From: Azoarcus olearius | GTDB taxonomy: Bacteria; Pseudomonadota; Gammaproteobacteria; Burkholderiales; Rhodocyclaceae | Direction of reading: 5' to 3' | Assembly (NCBI RefSeq): GCF_001682385.1 | Contig: NZ_CP016210.1 | Span: 1,364,001-1,428,000 of the forward strand | DNA: 64,000 nt | Shown: piece after piece, positions 39,759-52,037 of the stretch | Numbering within the stretch: position 1 is the stretch's first letter | How the letters are laid out: each line of letters begins with the position of its first letter | Translations under genes and position numbers: made by a program | Notes under the pieces: model-generated | Database searches by the model: none | Told to the model about the DNA's origin: nothing | The model's input: only the letters and a program-made list of their open reading frames with translations

Positions 39759-39952
39759 CGCTGTCCGTCCGCTCCGCGTGCGTTGCATTCCTGTCGGCCG
39801 CCGGGCTTGCCCGGCGGCCGATTCGTTTGCTGACGGTCTTTCTGGCGGCACCGCGTGCGGGCGGTGACCTGCCGTCGGCGCTGCGGAAAACGCATGCACC
39901 CGGATGTCGCGCTTTCCCGTCCTGAGGGATTCCGGGGCAGCGGTTTCTCGCT

Positions 39953-40010
39953 GTCCCAATATCAGTCGCGCCCCCGCAGCCCTTCGCGTAGCGGCGTCCG
40001 ATCTTGGGAC
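39953..40010 (+). promoter_or_regulatory. Paired activator sites, unit E
   Basis: GTCCCAATATCAGTC (39953-39967) and GTCCGATCTTGGGAC (39996-40010), centres 43 bp apart, the same spacing as in unit B. Confidence 0.78.
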
Positions 40011-40066
40011 GCGGGCCGCCCACGCGGGGTCTTTCTCCCCCTCGCTTTGCCAGAATAACCAAGCGT

Positions 40067-40079
40067 AATCAGTCGTTTA
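40067..40079 (+). promoter_or_regulatory. IHF-box match, unit E
   Basis: AATCAGTCGTTTA fits WATCARNNNNTTR at every fixed base and lies 37 bp before the -24 element, as in unit B (36 bp). Confidence 0.6.
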
Positions 40080-40108
40080 CGTCGGATCGCCCACCCGCCT
40101 TCACCGAT

Positions 40109-40124
40109 TGGCACAGCCGTTGCA
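40109..40124 (+). promoter_or_regulatory. Sigma-54 promoter, unit E (40231-42870)
   Basis: TGGCACAGCCGTTGCA: GG (40110-40111), 10 nt, GC (40122-40123), a near-perfect consensus. It is 108 bp before gloA. Confidence 0.88.
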
Positions 40125-40230
40125 ATAAAGGTGGCTGCAGGCGCCGCGGTGCCGAGGGGGCGGTCTCTCCTCCTACGACAAACCCGACGCGCGCGGGGCC
40201 TGCCTTCGAGAACCACCGGGGGAGACGCCC

Positions 40231-40632
40231 ATGCCAAAGCCAAAACTCATCCACACCATGATCCGGGTCCTGGACCTGGACAAATCACTGGCCTTCTACC
40301 GCGACGCCCTCGGGCTGGAGGAGGCCTACCGGCTCGATTTTCCGGACTTCGCGCTGGCCTACCTGCGCAATGCCGAGAACGACTTCGAGCTGGAACTCAC
40401 GCTCAACAAGGGCCGCAGCGAGGCCTACACCCACGGTAGCGGCTACGGCCACATCGCGGTCTGTGTCGACGACGTCGAGGCCGAGCATCGCCGGCTTGCC
40501 GGGCTGGGGCTGGGGCCGACCGACGTCAAGCGCTTTGCCGACGGCGACGCGCTGATCGCCCGCTTCTTCTTCATCCAGGACCCCGATGGCTACAAGGTCG
40601 AGGTGCTGGAGCGCCACGGCCATTACCAGTGA
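40231..40632 (+). CDS. gloA: Lactoylglutathione lyase (glyoxalase I)
   Basis: 133 residues, VOC fold. Metal ligands match E. coli GloA: H8 (LIHTMIRV), E55 (ELELTLN), H74 (YGHIAV) and E124 (YKVEVLE). It isomerises the methylglyoxal-glutathione hemithioacetal to S-lactoylglutathione. It is first in a sigma-54 unit and 20 kb away from gloB, but both have the same promoter type and activator dyads as prmABCD. This implies that methylglyoxal arises during use of the monooxygenase substrate. The short length lacks the extra loop of Zn-type enzymes, so a Ni-type enzyme is likely. Confidence 0.92.
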   Translation: MPKPKLIHTMIRVLDLDKSLAFYRDALGLEEAYRLDFPDFALAYLRNAENDFELELTLNKGRSEAYTHGSGYGHIAVCVDDVEAEHRRLAGLGLGPTDVKRFADGDALIARFFFIQDPDGYKVEVLERHGHYQ

Positions 40633-40685
40633 CCGCGGCCCCCGCAGTCCGGCAGCACCCCCATACCAACAAGGAGAGAGACATC

Positions 40686-41279
40686 ATGTCGGAACAATCC
40701 GTTGTCCTCGGCGCACTCGCCGCGCCGCGCGTCACCCGGCGGGCCTTCCTGAAGGGAAGCGGCATTCTGGTGGGCACCCTGTGGGCCAGCTCCAGCGCGT
40801 TGCTGGCGCTGGCGCCCAGCCCGGCGTGGGCGCTGGAGCTGAAGAGCCTGGACCAGGCCACCGGCGAAGCGCTGCTCGGCTTCTGTCGCCGCATCTTCCC
40901 GCACGACAAGCTGGACGACGCCGTCTATGCGCTAGTGGTGAAGGAGCTGGACCAGGCCGCGGCCAAGAGCGCCGACACCCGCAAGCTGCTTACCGAGGGC
41001 GTGGCCGCGCTCAACAAGGCGGCCGGCGGCAACTGGGCGGGCGCGCCGCTGGCGAAGAAGGATGCGATCGTCGCCGGGCTCGCCACCACGCCGTTCTTCC
41101 TCAAGGTGCATGGCACCGCGGTGGTCGCGCTCTACAACAACGAGCTGGCCTTTGCCCACTTCGGCTACGAAGGCAACGCCTTCCAGCAGGGCGGCGGCTA
41201 TCTGCTGCGCGGCTTCAACGACCTGAAGTGGCTGCCGAACCCGAGCGCCCAGGCCAGCCCGGCGCCGTTCGGCGCCTGA
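40686..41279 (+). CDS. Tat-exported small subunit-like protein paired with the GMC oxidoreductase
   Basis: 197 residues with a twin-arginine signal (RVTRRAFLKGSGILVGTLW, then hydrophobic core and AWA). The mature part (ELKSLDQATGEALLGFCRRI, FPHDKLDDAVYALVV) looks like the gluconate 2-dehydrogenase subunit 3 group, small proteins exported together with a GMC flavoprotein. The GMC gene begins 25 bp downstream and has no signal of its own, so it would cross the membrane as a complex with this protein. AAGGAGAGA is upstream of ATG 40686. Function with respect to propane is inferred from the operon. Confidence 0.85.
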   Translation: MSEQSVVLGALAAPRVTRRAFLKGSGILVGTLWASSSALLALAPSPAWALELKSLDQATGEALLGFCRRIFPHDKLDDAVYALVVKELDQAAAKSADTRKLLTEGVAALNKAAGGNWAGAPLAKKDAIVAGLATTPFFLKVHGTAVVALYNNELAFAHFGYEGNAFQQGGGYLLRGFNDLKWLPNPSAQASPAPFGA

Positions 41280-41304
41280 CCCCGCATCCGAGGACAAGAA
41301 CATC

Positions 41305-42870
41305 ATGGCAACCTACAAGCACGACGACAATTCGGTAGTGGTCATCATCGGCTCCGGCGCGGGCGGCGGCACGCTGGCCAACGAGCTGTGCCAGAAGGGC
41401 ATCAAGGTGGTGGTGCTGGAGGCCGGCAAGCGCCAGTCGCCGGCCACCTTCATCAATGACGAGTGGGCCGCCTTCGGCCAGCTGTCGTGGACCGACAAGC
41501 GCACCACCTCCGGCAGCTGGCGGGTGGCGAAGGACTTTCCCAACCTGCCGGCGTGGATCTGCAAGACGGTGGGCGGCACCACCACCCACTGGGCGGGCGC
41601 CTCGCTGCGCTTCCAGGAGCACGAGTTCCGTACCCGCACGGTGTACGGCGACATCGCCGGGGCCAACCTGCTCGACTGGCCGCTGACGCTGGCCGAGCTG
41701 GAGCCGTACTATGCCCGTGCCGAGGACAAGATGGGCGTGACCCGCACCCACGACATCCCGGGGCTGCCCGGCAACAACAACTTCAAGGTGTTCTACAACG
41801 GCGCCACCAAGATGGGCTACGGCGCCACCACCGGCCGCATGGCGATCAACAGCGAACCGCGCGCCGGGCGCGGCTCCTGCCAGCAGTACGGGTTCTGTTT
41901 CCAGGGCTGCAAGAGCGGCGCCAAGTGGTCCACGCTGTACACCGAGATTCCCGCCGCCGAGAAGACCGGCAAGCTGGAACTGCGCACCGAGTGCCATGTG
42001 GCGCGCATCGAGCACGATGCCGCCGGCAAGGCCACCGGCGTGGTGTATTTCGACAAGGACGGCAAGGAGCAGCGCCAGAAGGCGCGCGTGGTGTGCGTGG
42101 CGGGCAACGCCATCGAAACGCCGCGCCTGCTGCTGATGTCCGCGTCCAGCAAGTTCCCGGACGGGCTCGCCAACTCCTCCGGCCAGGTGGGGCGTAACTA
42201 CATGCGCCACACCACCGGCTCGGTGTATGCCACCTTCAACGACCCGGTGCACATGTACCGCGGCACCACCATGGCCGGCATCGTGCAGGACGAGGCCCAC
42301 CACAACACCAAGCGCGGCTTTGCCGGCGGCTACGAGCTGGAGACGCTGTCGCTCGGCCTGCCCTTCATGGCGGCCTTCCTCAACCCCGGCGGCTGGGGCA
42401 AGGACTTTGCCGAGGCGATGGACAACTACGTCAACATGGCCGGGCTGTGGATCGTCGGCGAGGACATGCCGCAGGAAACCAACCGCGTCACGCTGCACGC
42501 CACCGAGAAGGACCAGTGGGGGCTGCCGGTGCCCAACGTGCATTACGACGACCACCCCAACGACATCGCGCTGCGCAAGCACGCCTACCAGCAGGCCAGC
42601 GCGCTGTATCAGTCGGTGGGGGCGAAAAAGGTGTACGAGGTGCCGCCTTATCCCTCCACCCACAACCTCGGCACCTGCCGCATGAGCGCCAAGGCGAGCG
42701 ACGGCGTGCTGAACAAGTGGGGCCAGACGCACGACATCAAGAACCTGTTCGTCTCCGACGGCAGCCAGTACACGACCGGCGCAACGGAAAACCCGACGCT
42801 GACCATCGTGACGCTGGCGATCCGCCAGGCGGACTACATTGCCGGGCAGATGCAGGCGCGGGCGCTCTGA
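41305..42870 (+). CDS. GMC-family FAD oxidoreductase (gluconate 2-dehydrogenase alpha type)
   Basis: 521 residues. N-terminal FAD motif GSGAGGGTLANELCQKG and GGTTTHWAGASLRF; a Cys-containing block GSCQQYGFCFQGCKSGAKWS typical of membrane-linked members with an iron-sulfur cluster; C-terminal catalytic His in STHNLGTCRM and NPTLTIVTLA. Relatives oxidise gluconate, fructose, sorbitol or secondary alcohols and pass electrons to a cytochrome subunit, which is absent here. In this operon with gloA and under the propane-type promoter, the likely substrate is an alcohol of the pathway, 2-propanol or acetol, rather than gluconate. A terminator follows. Confidence 0.88.
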   Translation: MATYKHDDNSVVVIIGSGAGGGTLANELCQKGIKVVVLEAGKRQSPATFINDEWAAFGQLSWTDKRTTSGSWRVAKDFPNLPAWICKTVGGTTTHWAGASLRFQEHEFRTRTVYGDIAGANLLDWPLTLAELEPYYARAEDKMGVTRTHDIPGLPGNNNFKVFYNGATKMGYGATTGRMAINSEPRAGRGSCQQYGFCFQGCKSGAKWSTLYTEIPAAEKTGKLELRTECHVARIEHDAAGKATGVVYFDKDGKEQRQKARVVCVAGNAIETPRLLLMSASSKFPDGLANSSGQVGRNYMRHTTGSVYATFNDPVHMYRGTTMAGIVQDEAHHNTKRGFAGGYELETLSLGLPFMAAFLNPGGWGKDFAEAMDNYVNMAGLWIVGEDMPQETNRVTLHATEKDQWGLPVPNVHYDDHPNDIALRKHAYQQASALYQSVGAKKVYEVPPYPSTHNLGTCRMSAKASDGVLNKWGQTHDIKNLFVSDGSQYTTGATENPTLTIVTLAIRQADYIAGQMQARAL

Positions 42871-42961
42871 GCGCACCCGCCGGGCGGCGCGTCCGTTTCA
42901 TGCCGGGCGCGCCGCCTCAAGGGATTGCCCCCTCACCGGGGTAGTGCATCTCCCTCCTTGG

Positions 42962-42988
42962 CGCCGGGTCGGTCCGGCGTCTTTTTTT
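42962..42988 (+). terminator. Terminator of unit E
   Basis: CGCCGG (42962-42967), loop GTCGGT, CCGGCG (42974-42979), then TC and seven T. Confidence 0.85.
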
Positions 42989-43001
42989 ATCTGGAACCAT
43001 C

Positions 43002-43721
43002 ATGAAGATCGTGGATGCGCCGGCCCCGCGTGCGGGACGGGCGGATCGCGCGGCGCTGCTGTCGCTGGCCTTGTTGAGCGGCCCCGCGCTGGCCGATCGC
43101 CCCTTGACCGTGGACGACGCGGCCACGCTGGCGGTGGGCGAAGGCAAGCTCGAAGCCGGCTGGCTGCGCGACGACACGCTGCGCGGGGTGGAAGTGAATG
43201 GCGGCTATTCACCGCTGCAGGGGCTGGAACTGGAGGCCGGCGCCGGGCGCGGTGAAGCGCGCGGCAAGCGCGACTGGCGCCGCGCGCACGCCGAGGGCGT
43301 GGCGGTCAAATGGGTGCCGCTGCAAGCGCCGGTCGGGTTGTCCGCCGGGCTGCGCTACGCCTATGTGCGCGACCGGGTGGAACTGAACGGCGGCGGACGG
43401 CTGCACGGCCATCTTCACGACGCCACCGCGCTGGCGAGCTGGGCGAGCGAGGCCGGCAACGCGCTGCACCTCAACCTCGGCCGGCGCTGGGGCCGCTTCG
43501 ATGGCGAACGCAGCGCGGTGACGCACTGGGGCCTCGCCGCCGAACACCCGCTGACCGAAACGCTGACGCTGACCGCCGAGATCGTGCGCGACGCCGACGC
43601 CCGGCCCGAGCGCGCGCTCGGCCTGCGCTACCTCGTCACCGACGACCTCGCGCTGTCGGCCGCGTGCGGGCGCGGCGACGGACGGAATTTCTGTACCGCG
43701 GCGGTGAGCTGGACCTTCTGA
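43002..43721 (+). CDS. Hypothetical exported beta-barrel-like protein
   Basis: 239 residues. A basic N-terminus and hydrophobic AALLSLALLSGPALA suggest a Sec signal cleaved before DRPLTVDDA. The rest is built of alternating strands with Gly and aromatic residues, and ends in VSWTF, a C-terminal Phe as in outer-membrane barrels. Family not recognised. The start codon overlaps a terminator region of the previous unit, with no strong Shine-Dalgarno (ATCTGGAACC). It is convergent with the cyd genes. Confidence 0.7.
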   Translation: MKIVDAPAPRAGRADRAALLSLALLSGPALADRPLTVDDAATLAVGEGKLEAGWLRDDTLRGVEVNGGYSPLQGLELEAGAGRGEARGKRDWRRAHAEGVAVKWVPLQAPVGLSAGLRYAYVRDRVELNGGGRLHGHLHDATALASWASEAGNALHLNLGRRWGRFDGERSAVTHWGLAAEHPLTETLTLTAEIVRDADARPERALGLRYLVTDDLALSAACGRGDGRNFCTAAVSWTF

Positions 43722-43755
43722 CAGGCGCGCCGCAGGACCGCGCCTGCCGGCACCG

Positions 43756-44064
43756 CTAGCCCGCCGCCCACGTCCGCAGCACGGCCAGCGCCAGCCCCAG
43801 CGCGCAGGCCGGCGCGCCGAACAGCGCGCGCCAGATCCATCCGCGCGGTTGGAAGCCGACGCCGGCGACGAAGCCGGCGCTCATCGCCCAGAACAGCGCG
43901 AGCGCGGCGAGGTGGTCGGCGCCGCCCTGCGCGCCCGCCAGCACGCGCGGCCACGCGGTAACGCCCAGCATGATCGCGAGCGCCGCGACCAGCGGCAGCA
44001 GGCGGATGCCGGGCGTGCGGCGCTCAGGGACGGGCAGCATCGGGGGCGAGGTCCGGGGCCGCAT
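43756..44064 (-). CDS. YbgE-like membrane protein of the cyd operon
   Basis: 102 residues with three hydrophobic segments; placed last in the cyd operon like YbgE of E. coli, with similar size and FVAGVGFQPRGWIWRALFGAP, which is the kind of loop seen in Cyd operon YbgE proteins. The start at 44064 overlaps cydX by 41 bp; an internal ATG at 44040 would reduce this to 17 bp and is equally possible. Function unknown. Confidence 0.7.
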   Translation of the reverse strand: MRPRTSPPMLPVPERRTPGIRLLPLVAALAIMLGVTAWPRVLAGAQGGADHLAALALFWAMSAGFVAGVGFQPRGWIWRALFGAPACALGLALAVLRTWAAG

Positions 44065-44173
44065 CGTCGGCGACTGGCTGCGCGCGGGCGTCCTCGTGTT
44101 CGCCCCACAGCGCGTTCAGGATGGCCAGCAGCACCGCAAAGCCGATGCCCAGTACCCAGGTGAAATACCACAT
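44024..44173 (-). CDS. cydX: CydX, small subunit of cytochrome bd
   Basis: 49 residues: MWYFTWVLGIGFAVLLAILN, the single-helix start typical of CydX, then ALWGEHEDARAQ and an acidic tail that is longer than in E. coli (37 residues). Needed for stability of the bd oxidase. CGAGGAGA precedes ATG 44173; cydB ends 14 bp upstream. Confidence 0.92.
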   Translation of the reverse strand: MWYFTWVLGIGFAVLLAILNALWGEHEDARAQPVADDAAPDLAPDAARP

Positions 44174-44187
44174 GCGCGTCTCCTCGT

Positions 44188-45330
44188 TCAGTAGGCGGAA
44201 TGTTCGTGTTCGCGGATGTAGGCGGCGGTGACCTTGCCCGCCATCACCCGGTAGGCCCAGCCGGTGTAGGCGATGATCAGCGGCATGAAGATCAGCGTGG
44301 CCCAGAACATGATCGACAGCGTGCGCTGGCTCGACACCGCGTCCCACACCGTGAGGCTGGCGCCGGGCACGGTGGAGGAGGGCAGCACGAAGGGGAACAT
44401 CGACCCCCCGGCGGTGCCGATCACGCCGGTCAGCGCCAGCGCCGAGGCGACGAAGGCGGCCAGCGTGCGCCGCCGCGCGGCCAGCGCCAGCGCGGCCACG
44501 CCGCCCGCATAGGCCAGCGCCGGCAGCGCCAGCGTGGCGGGCTGGCGGCCATAGTTGGCCAGCCAGGCCCCGGCGGCGTGCACCGCGCTCTTGGTCAGCG
44601 GATTGGGCAGCGCGGCAGGGTCCGGCGCCGTGACGAGCACGTAGCCGAAGTCGCCATACGCCAGCCACAGCCCCGCCGCGGAGAAGCCCGCCAGCATCAG
44701 CACGCCGAAGATCAGCGCGGCCCGCAGCGCACGGCGCTGGATCTCGCCCTCGGTGCGGTGGGCGAGGTAGATCGCGCCGTGAAAGGTCAGCATCGCGCTG
44801 CCCACCACGCCCGTGAGCAGCGCGAAGGGGTTGAGCAGGCCGAAGAAGCTGCCGGTGTAGTAGGGCACCAGGTTGGCGTCGAAGTGGAAGGGCACGCCCT
44901 GCAGGAGGTTGCCGAATGCCACGCCGAAGATCAGCGGCGGCACCGCACCGCCCACGAACAGGCCCCAGTCCCACGTGCGGCGCCAGCCGGCGTGGTGGAT
45001 CTTGCTGCGGTAGTCGAAGCCGACCGGGCGGAAGAACAGCGCCCACAGCACCGCCAGCATCGCCCAGTAGAAGCCCGAGAACGCGGTGGCATAGACCAGC
45101 GGCCAGGCGGCGAAGATGGCGCCGCCGCCGGTGATGAACCACACCTGGTTGCCGTCCCAGTGCGGGCCGACGGTGTTGATGATGACGCGGCGTTCCTCGT
45201 CGTTGCGGCCGACGAAGGGCAGCAGCGTGCCCACGCCCATGTCGTGGCCGTCCATGATGGCGAAGCCGATAAGCAGCACGCCCACCAGCAGCCACCAGAT
45301 GAGTTTGAGGGTCGGGTAGTCGAAGATCAT
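44188..45330 (-). CDS. cydB: Cytochrome bd ubiquinol oxidase subunit II
   Basis: 380 residues, about nine transmembrane helices. Starts [20 protein letters not shown]; contains [34 protein letters not shown] and [11 protein letters not shown], all CydB hallmarks. Forms the heterodimer with CydA for oxygen reduction by quinol. 11 bp after cydA. Confidence 0.97.
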   Translation of the reverse strand: MIFDYPTLKLIWWLLVGVLLIGFAIMDGHDMGVGTLLPFVGRNDEERRVIINTVGPHWDGNQVWFITGGGAIFAAWPLVYATAFSGFYWAMLAVLWALFFRPVGFDYRSKIHHAGWRRTWDWGLFVGGAVPPLIFGVAFGNLLQGVPFHFDANLVPYYTGSFFGLLNPFALLTGVVGSAMLTFHGAIYLAHRTEGEIQRRALRAALIFGVLMLAGFSAAGLWLAYGDFGYVLVTAPDPAALPNPLTKSAVHAAGAWLANYGRQPATLALPALAYAGGVAALALAARRRTLAAFVASALALTGVIGTAGGSMFPFVLPSSTVPGASLTVWDAVSSQRTLSIMFWATLIFMPLIIAYTGWAYRVMAGKVTAAYIREHEHSAY

Positions 45331-45341
45331 GGCGGCTCCGG

Positions 45342-46910
45342 TCAGGCGGGAAGGGCGGCGGGGTGGGCTTCGTTGGCGTAGCGGCCGGTGCCCAGGCTGC
45401 CCGGGCCCTGGCGCGCGAACTTCACCATCAGGTACAGCTCCACCACGAGCAGCACGGTGTAGAAGCCGACGAAACCCGCGAGCGAGCCGTACAGGCTTTC
45501 CACCGTCAGCGTGGAAACCGACAGGTGGGTGGGCAGCACGCCGTAGATGGTCCACGGCTGGCGGCCGTATTCGGCGACGAACCAGCCCATCTCGCACGCG
45601 ATCCACGGCGCCGGCAGGAACCACAGCGCCCACTTCAGCAGCCCCGGCCGGCGCGCGAAGTCGCCGCGCACCGAGTGCCACAGCGCCAGCCCGAACAGCA
45701 CCAGCATCGCAAAGCCCAGCCCCACCATCGCGCGGAAGGTCCAGAACAGCGGCGCGACGCGCGGCAGGGTGTCGCGCGCGGCCTGGTCGATCAGCGCCGG
45801 GGTGGCGTCGTTCACGTCGGCCACGTATTTGCGCAGCAGCAGGCCGAAGCCGAGGTCGCCCTGCACCGCGGCGAAGCGGCTGCGCAGCGCGGCGTCGTCC
45901 GGGCTGCGCCGCAGCGCGTCGAGCAGCTTCACCGCCTCGATGCCGCTCACCACGCGCTCGCGGTTGCGCGCCAGGATCTCCTTCAGCCCGGGCAGGGTCT
46001 TGTCCACCGAGCGGGTGCCGATCAGGCCCATCAGCCAGGGGACGTGGAGCGCGAAGTCGTTGCGCATCGCGGCGTCGTTGGGCAGCGCGATCAGGTTGAA
46101 GCTGGCGGGCGCGGGTTCGGTCTCCCACATCGCCTCGATCGCGGCGAGCTTGGTCTGCTGCGCCTCGCCCAGCGCATAGCCGGATTCGTCGCCGAGCACG
46201 ATCACCGAGCAGATCGACGCAAAGCCGAACGCCGCGGCGATGCGGAAGCTGCGCTTGGCGAACTCCACGTCGCGCCGGCGCAGCAGGTAGTAGGCCGACA
46301 CCGACAGCACGAACATCGCCCCGGTGACGTAGCCGGCGGACACGGTATGCACGAACTTGCCCTGCGCCACCGGGTTGAACACCACCGCCCAGAAGTCGGT
46401 CAGCTCCATCCGCATCGTCTCGTAGCTGAATTCCGCGCCCACCGGGTGCTGCATCCAGCCGTTGGCGATCAGGATCCACAGCGCGGAAAGGTTGGTGCCG
46501 ACCGCCATCAGCAGCGTCACCAGCAGGTGCTGGCGGCGCGACAGGCGGTCCCAGCCGAAGAAGAACAGGCCGATGAAGGTGGATTCGAGGAAGAAGGCCA
46601 TCAGGCCCTCGATCGCCAGCGGCGCGCCGAACACGTCGCCCACGTAGTGCGAGTAGTAGGCCCAGTTGGTGCCGAACTGGAATTCCAGCGTGATGCCGGT
46701 GGTGACGCCGAGCGCGAAGTTGATGCCGAACAGCTTGCCCCAGAAGCGGGTCATGTCCTTGTAGACCGGCTTGCCGGTCATCACGTAGGCGCTCTCCATG
46801 ATGACGAGCAGCCACACCATGCCGAGCGTGAGCGGCACGAACAGGAAGTGGTACATCGCCGTGGCGGCGAACTGCAGCCGCGACAGGTCGACGAGCTGGT
46901 CAGTGACCAT
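45342..46910 (-). CDS. cydA: Cytochrome bd ubiquinol oxidase subunit I
   Basis: 522 residues, the haem-bearing subunit. N-terminal [20 protein letters not shown] with the haem d ligand His; [23 protein letters not shown]; the Q-loop region is long (about 240-340); [14 protein letters not shown] near the C-terminus. Overlaps cydP by 11 bp. Encodes a high-affinity oxidase for low oxygen. Confidence 0.97.
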   Translation of the reverse strand: MVTDQLVDLSRLQFAATAMYHFLFVPLTLGMVWLLVIMESAYVMTGKPVYKDMTRFWGKLFGINFALGVTTGITLEFQFGTNWAYYSHYVGDVFGAPLAIEGLMAFFLESTFIGLFFFGWDRLSRRQHLLVTLLMAVGTNLSALWILIANGWMQHPVGAEFSYETMRMELTDFWAVVFNPVAQGKFVHTVSAGYVTGAMFVLSVSAYYLLRRRDVEFAKRSFRIAAAFGFASICSVIVLGDESGYALGEAQQTKLAAIEAMWETEPAPASFNLIALPNDAAMRNDFALHVPWLMGLIGTRSVDKTLPGLKEILARNRERVVSGIEAVKLLDALRRSPDDAALRSRFAAVQGDLGFGLLLRKYVADVNDATPALIDQAARDTLPRVAPLFWTFRAMVGLGFAMLVLFGLALWHSVRGDFARRPGLLKWALWFLPAPWIACEMGWFVAEYGRQPWTIYGVLPTHLSVSTLTVESLYGSLAGFVGFYTVLLVVELYLMVKFARQGPGSLGTGRYANEAHPAALPA

Positions 46911-47127
46911 CGGGTTCTCCTGGAATCGTTCTGTTGGGGTTGGGGGTGGGGTGAGGGGCGGGATGGACGCCTGCCGGCGCCGCCAGCACGTGCCCGCCCA
47001 TCGCCGCGCCGTCCACCGCCACGCGCGCCTCGCGCACGAAGGCGAACCACAGGCCCGCGAGCAGCGCGAGCTTCAGGAGGACGATCAGGACGAGTTCGCG
47101 CACGAGGCGGCGGTCGGTGGTGTGCAT
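46900..47127 (-). CDS. cydP: CydP, putative small subunit upstream of cydA
   Basis: 75 residues: [20 protein letters not shown], one transmembrane helix, then [10 protein letters not shown] and a Pro-rich tail. This matches the cytochrome oxidase putative small subunit CydP found directly before cydA in betaproteobacteria. First gene of the cyd operon. Confidence 0.85.
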   Translation of the reverse strand: MHTTDRRLVRELVLIVLLKLALLAGLWFAFVREARVAVDGAAMGGHVLAAPAGVHPAPHPTPNPNRTIPGEPDGH

Positions 47128-47267
47128 GGCGGGCGTCGGGCTGTGGGGTCCACATAACAAGCGCCGTGCCACGCCGGGCCGCGCGGGGAAAGTCCCGCTT
47201 ATTCCGTTGGTTATACCCCGCAGCGGCTGCGGCGATTGACGCCGATGCTGCCAAAGCGGCAGAGTGT
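47128..47267. promoter_or_regulatory. Divergent control region cydPABX / sigma-54 activator
   Basis: 140 bp. On the minus strand TGGCACGGCGCTTGTT (47171-47156) has a perfect -24 box and 10-nt spacing, but GT instead of GC at -12. Dyads nearby are GCGGGGAAAGTCCCGC (47181-47196), CGCAGCGGCTGCG (47219-47231) and CTGCCAAAGCGGCAG (47248-47262). These could be activator and autoregulation sites for the divergent regulator. The weak -12 base makes the promoter a candidate only. Confidence 0.5.
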
Positions 47268-48662
<1,395 letters not shown>

Positions 48663-48920
48663 CATCGCTGGCAGACCTGGCAGCACCTGTCACCCGGCGG
48701 CGCGCCGCAATCCCGGGCGGGGGCTGACGAGGCCGGATGGCACGCGGCTTGCCATCCTGTTCCGCTGCGAGGCCGTGTCGCGGCTGCCGTCCGGTCGCCA
48801 CCTCTGGACCGCCCAACCCCTGGGACTGCAGCCGCGGGCGCTGGGCCGCGCCGGCCTCGCACCCTCCCACCCGCTGCCCGCGGGCAATCGACCCCCGCCA
48901 ACCGGGAAAAAGGAAAGACC
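48663..48920. other. Region between activator gene and orphan Rieske gene
   Basis: 258 bp, no gene. It has CTGGCAGACCTGGCAG at 48669-48684 (a direct repeat of CTGGCAG), TGACA and TGTCA flanking it, and the sigma-54 promoter at 48738-48753. Confidence 0.5.
48738..48753 (+). promoter_or_regulatory. Sigma-54 promoter of the orphan Rieske gene
   Basis: TGGCACGCGGCTTGCC: perfect TGGCACG, 4 nt, TTGC; GG (48739-48740) and GC (48751-48752) are 10 nt apart. A 170-nt leader follows to the ATG. Confidence 0.88.
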
Positions 48921-49508
48921 ATGTCCGCCACCTGCCAGGACCGACGACTGCTGCTGCTCGCCACCTCCGGCGCCGGCGCGGTTGCCGCTGTCGCCACCGC
49001 GGTGCCCTTCGTCGCCAGCCTCACGCCGTCCGCCCGGGCGCGTGCCAGCGGCGCGCCGGTAGAAGTCGATGTGGGCACGCTGCCCGCGGGCGAGATGATG
49101 ACCGTCGAATGGCGCGGCAAGCCGGTGTGGATCCTGCACCGCGACGCGGCGATGCTGGCGGCGCTGGACGCGCACGCAGCGCGCCTCGCGGACGCCGGCT
49201 CCGCCGTCACCCAGCAGCCCGACTACGCGCGCAACGCCCATCGTTCGATCCGGCCGGAATTCCTCGTCGTGGTCGGCATCTGCACCCACCTCGGCTGCTC
49301 GCCGTCGGAGAAGTTCGCCGCCGGCGCCGCGGCGGGCATGCCGGCCGACTGGCCCGGCGGTTTCCTGTGCCCCTGTCACGGCTCCACCTTCGATCTCGCC
49401 GGCCGCGTCTTCCTCGGCCAGCCGGCGCCGACGAACCTGGAGGTGCCGCCGCACGCCTGGCTGTCCGACACCCTGCTGCGCATCGGCGAGGCCGAAGACA
49501 GCGCCTGA
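48921..49508 (+). CDS. petA: Orphan cytochrome bc1-type Rieske iron-sulfur protein
   Basis: 195 residues. N-terminal anchor ([26 protein letters not shown]), linker, and Rieske domain with C121-T-H123-LGC126 and C150-P-C152-H153-G, including the disulfide cysteines as in ubiquinol-cytochrome c reductase PetA. The usual partners petB and petC are not here, so it is either a second, regulated copy that swaps into bc1, or part of another electron pathway. AAAAAGGAAAG precedes the ATG. Its sigma-54 promoter sets it apart from ordinary petABC operons. Confidence 0.9.
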   Translation: MSATCQDRRLLLLATSGAGAVAAVATAVPFVASLTPSARARASGAPVEVDVGTLPAGEMMTVEWRGKPVWILHRDAAMLAALDAHAARLADAGSAVTQQPDYARNAHRSIRPEFLVVVGICTHLGCSPSEKFAAGAAAGMPADWPGGFLCPCHGSTFDLAGRVFLGQPAPTNLEVPPHAWLSDTLLRIGEAEDSA

Positions 49509-49522
49509 CCCGCCGCGCGCGG

Positions 49523-49567
49523 CTTGCCGATCCGGGCTAACGCCCGCCGCGGCGCCGCTCCTAGAAT
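49523..49567 (+). promoter_or_regulatory. qhp-type activator site and -10 before qhpF
   Basis: CTTGCCGATCCGGGCTAAC (49523-49541), then 20 bp, then TAGAAT (49562-49567). The site lies where a -35 box would be, as for class II activation. The same site at the same distance stands before qhpA. Confidence 0.6.
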
Positions 49568-49578
49568 CCGGCCACCTT

Positions 49579-51332
<1,754 letters not shown>

Positions 51333-51336
<4 letters not shown>

Positions 51337-52037
51337 ACGCGCCACCGCAGGGCCCGCTGCGCCTGCGCGTCGGCATCGTGGACAGCGGCTGCGGCGCAGC
51401 TCATCCGCTCGCGGCCGCGGCGGCTTTCGTGCTGACGCCGGACGGGGTGCATCAGGCCCCGGCGCAGCCGGACCGCCTCGGCCACGGCAGCCGGGTGGCG
51501 GACATCGTCGCCCATCTCGCCCCGTCGGCGGCGCTGTGCATCGCGCAGGTGTTCGATGCGCGGCCCGCCACCAGCGCGCTGCAGGTCGCGGCCGCGATCG
51601 ACTGGCTGGTCGCGCAGGGCGCGCGGGTGATCAACCTCAGCCTCGGGCTGCGCGCGCCGCGCGCGCAACTGGCCGATGCCTGTGCGCGGGCGCTGGCCGC
51701 CGGCTGCGTGCTGTGCGCATCGGCGCCGGCGCTCGGCGCCGCGGTATATCCGGCCGCGTTCGACGGCGTGCTGCGCGTGACCGGGGACGCGCGCTGCGGG
51801 CGCGGCGAGTTCTCCGCGCTCGCCAGCGCGCAGGCCGATTTCGGCGCCTGCGTGCATCCGCTGGACGCGGCGTTTCGCGCCAGCGGCGCCAGCATGGGCT
51901 GCGCCCATCTCAGCGGCCATATCGCCGCCCACCTTGCCGGGGGCGGCGACGCCGCGCCCGCCGCGCTGCGCGCGTGGCTGGGCGCGCAGGCGCGCTACGG
52001 CCCGCAGCGGCCGGGGAGCCCGGGCGATGCGCGCTAG
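51333..52037 (+). CDS. qhpE: QhpE, subtilisin-like leader protease
   Basis: 234 residues, no signal peptide, so cytoplasmic. Catalytic triad by motif: D17 (GIVDSG), H51 (LGHGSRVADIV) and S187 (SGASMG). In QHNDH maturation QhpE removes the 28-residue leader of the gamma subunit after QhpD has made its thioether bridges. Start codon GTG at 51333 overlaps the qhpF stop; end overlaps qhpG by 11 bp. Smaller than secreted subtilisins, in line with the known QhpE. Confidence 0.9.

Larger units (their letters stand above)
39759..40230. other. 472-bp regulatory region before gloA
   Basis: No gene. In order it holds two activator dyads (39953-40010), an IHF-box match (40067-40079) and a sigma-54 promoter (40109-40124). 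Confidence 0.7.

Noticed and set aside
45363..47267. N-terminal extension of the PAS activator frame to 1099 residues
   Set aside because: It runs antisense through cydA and cydP with shadow composition; the PAS domain and a good start are at 47268.
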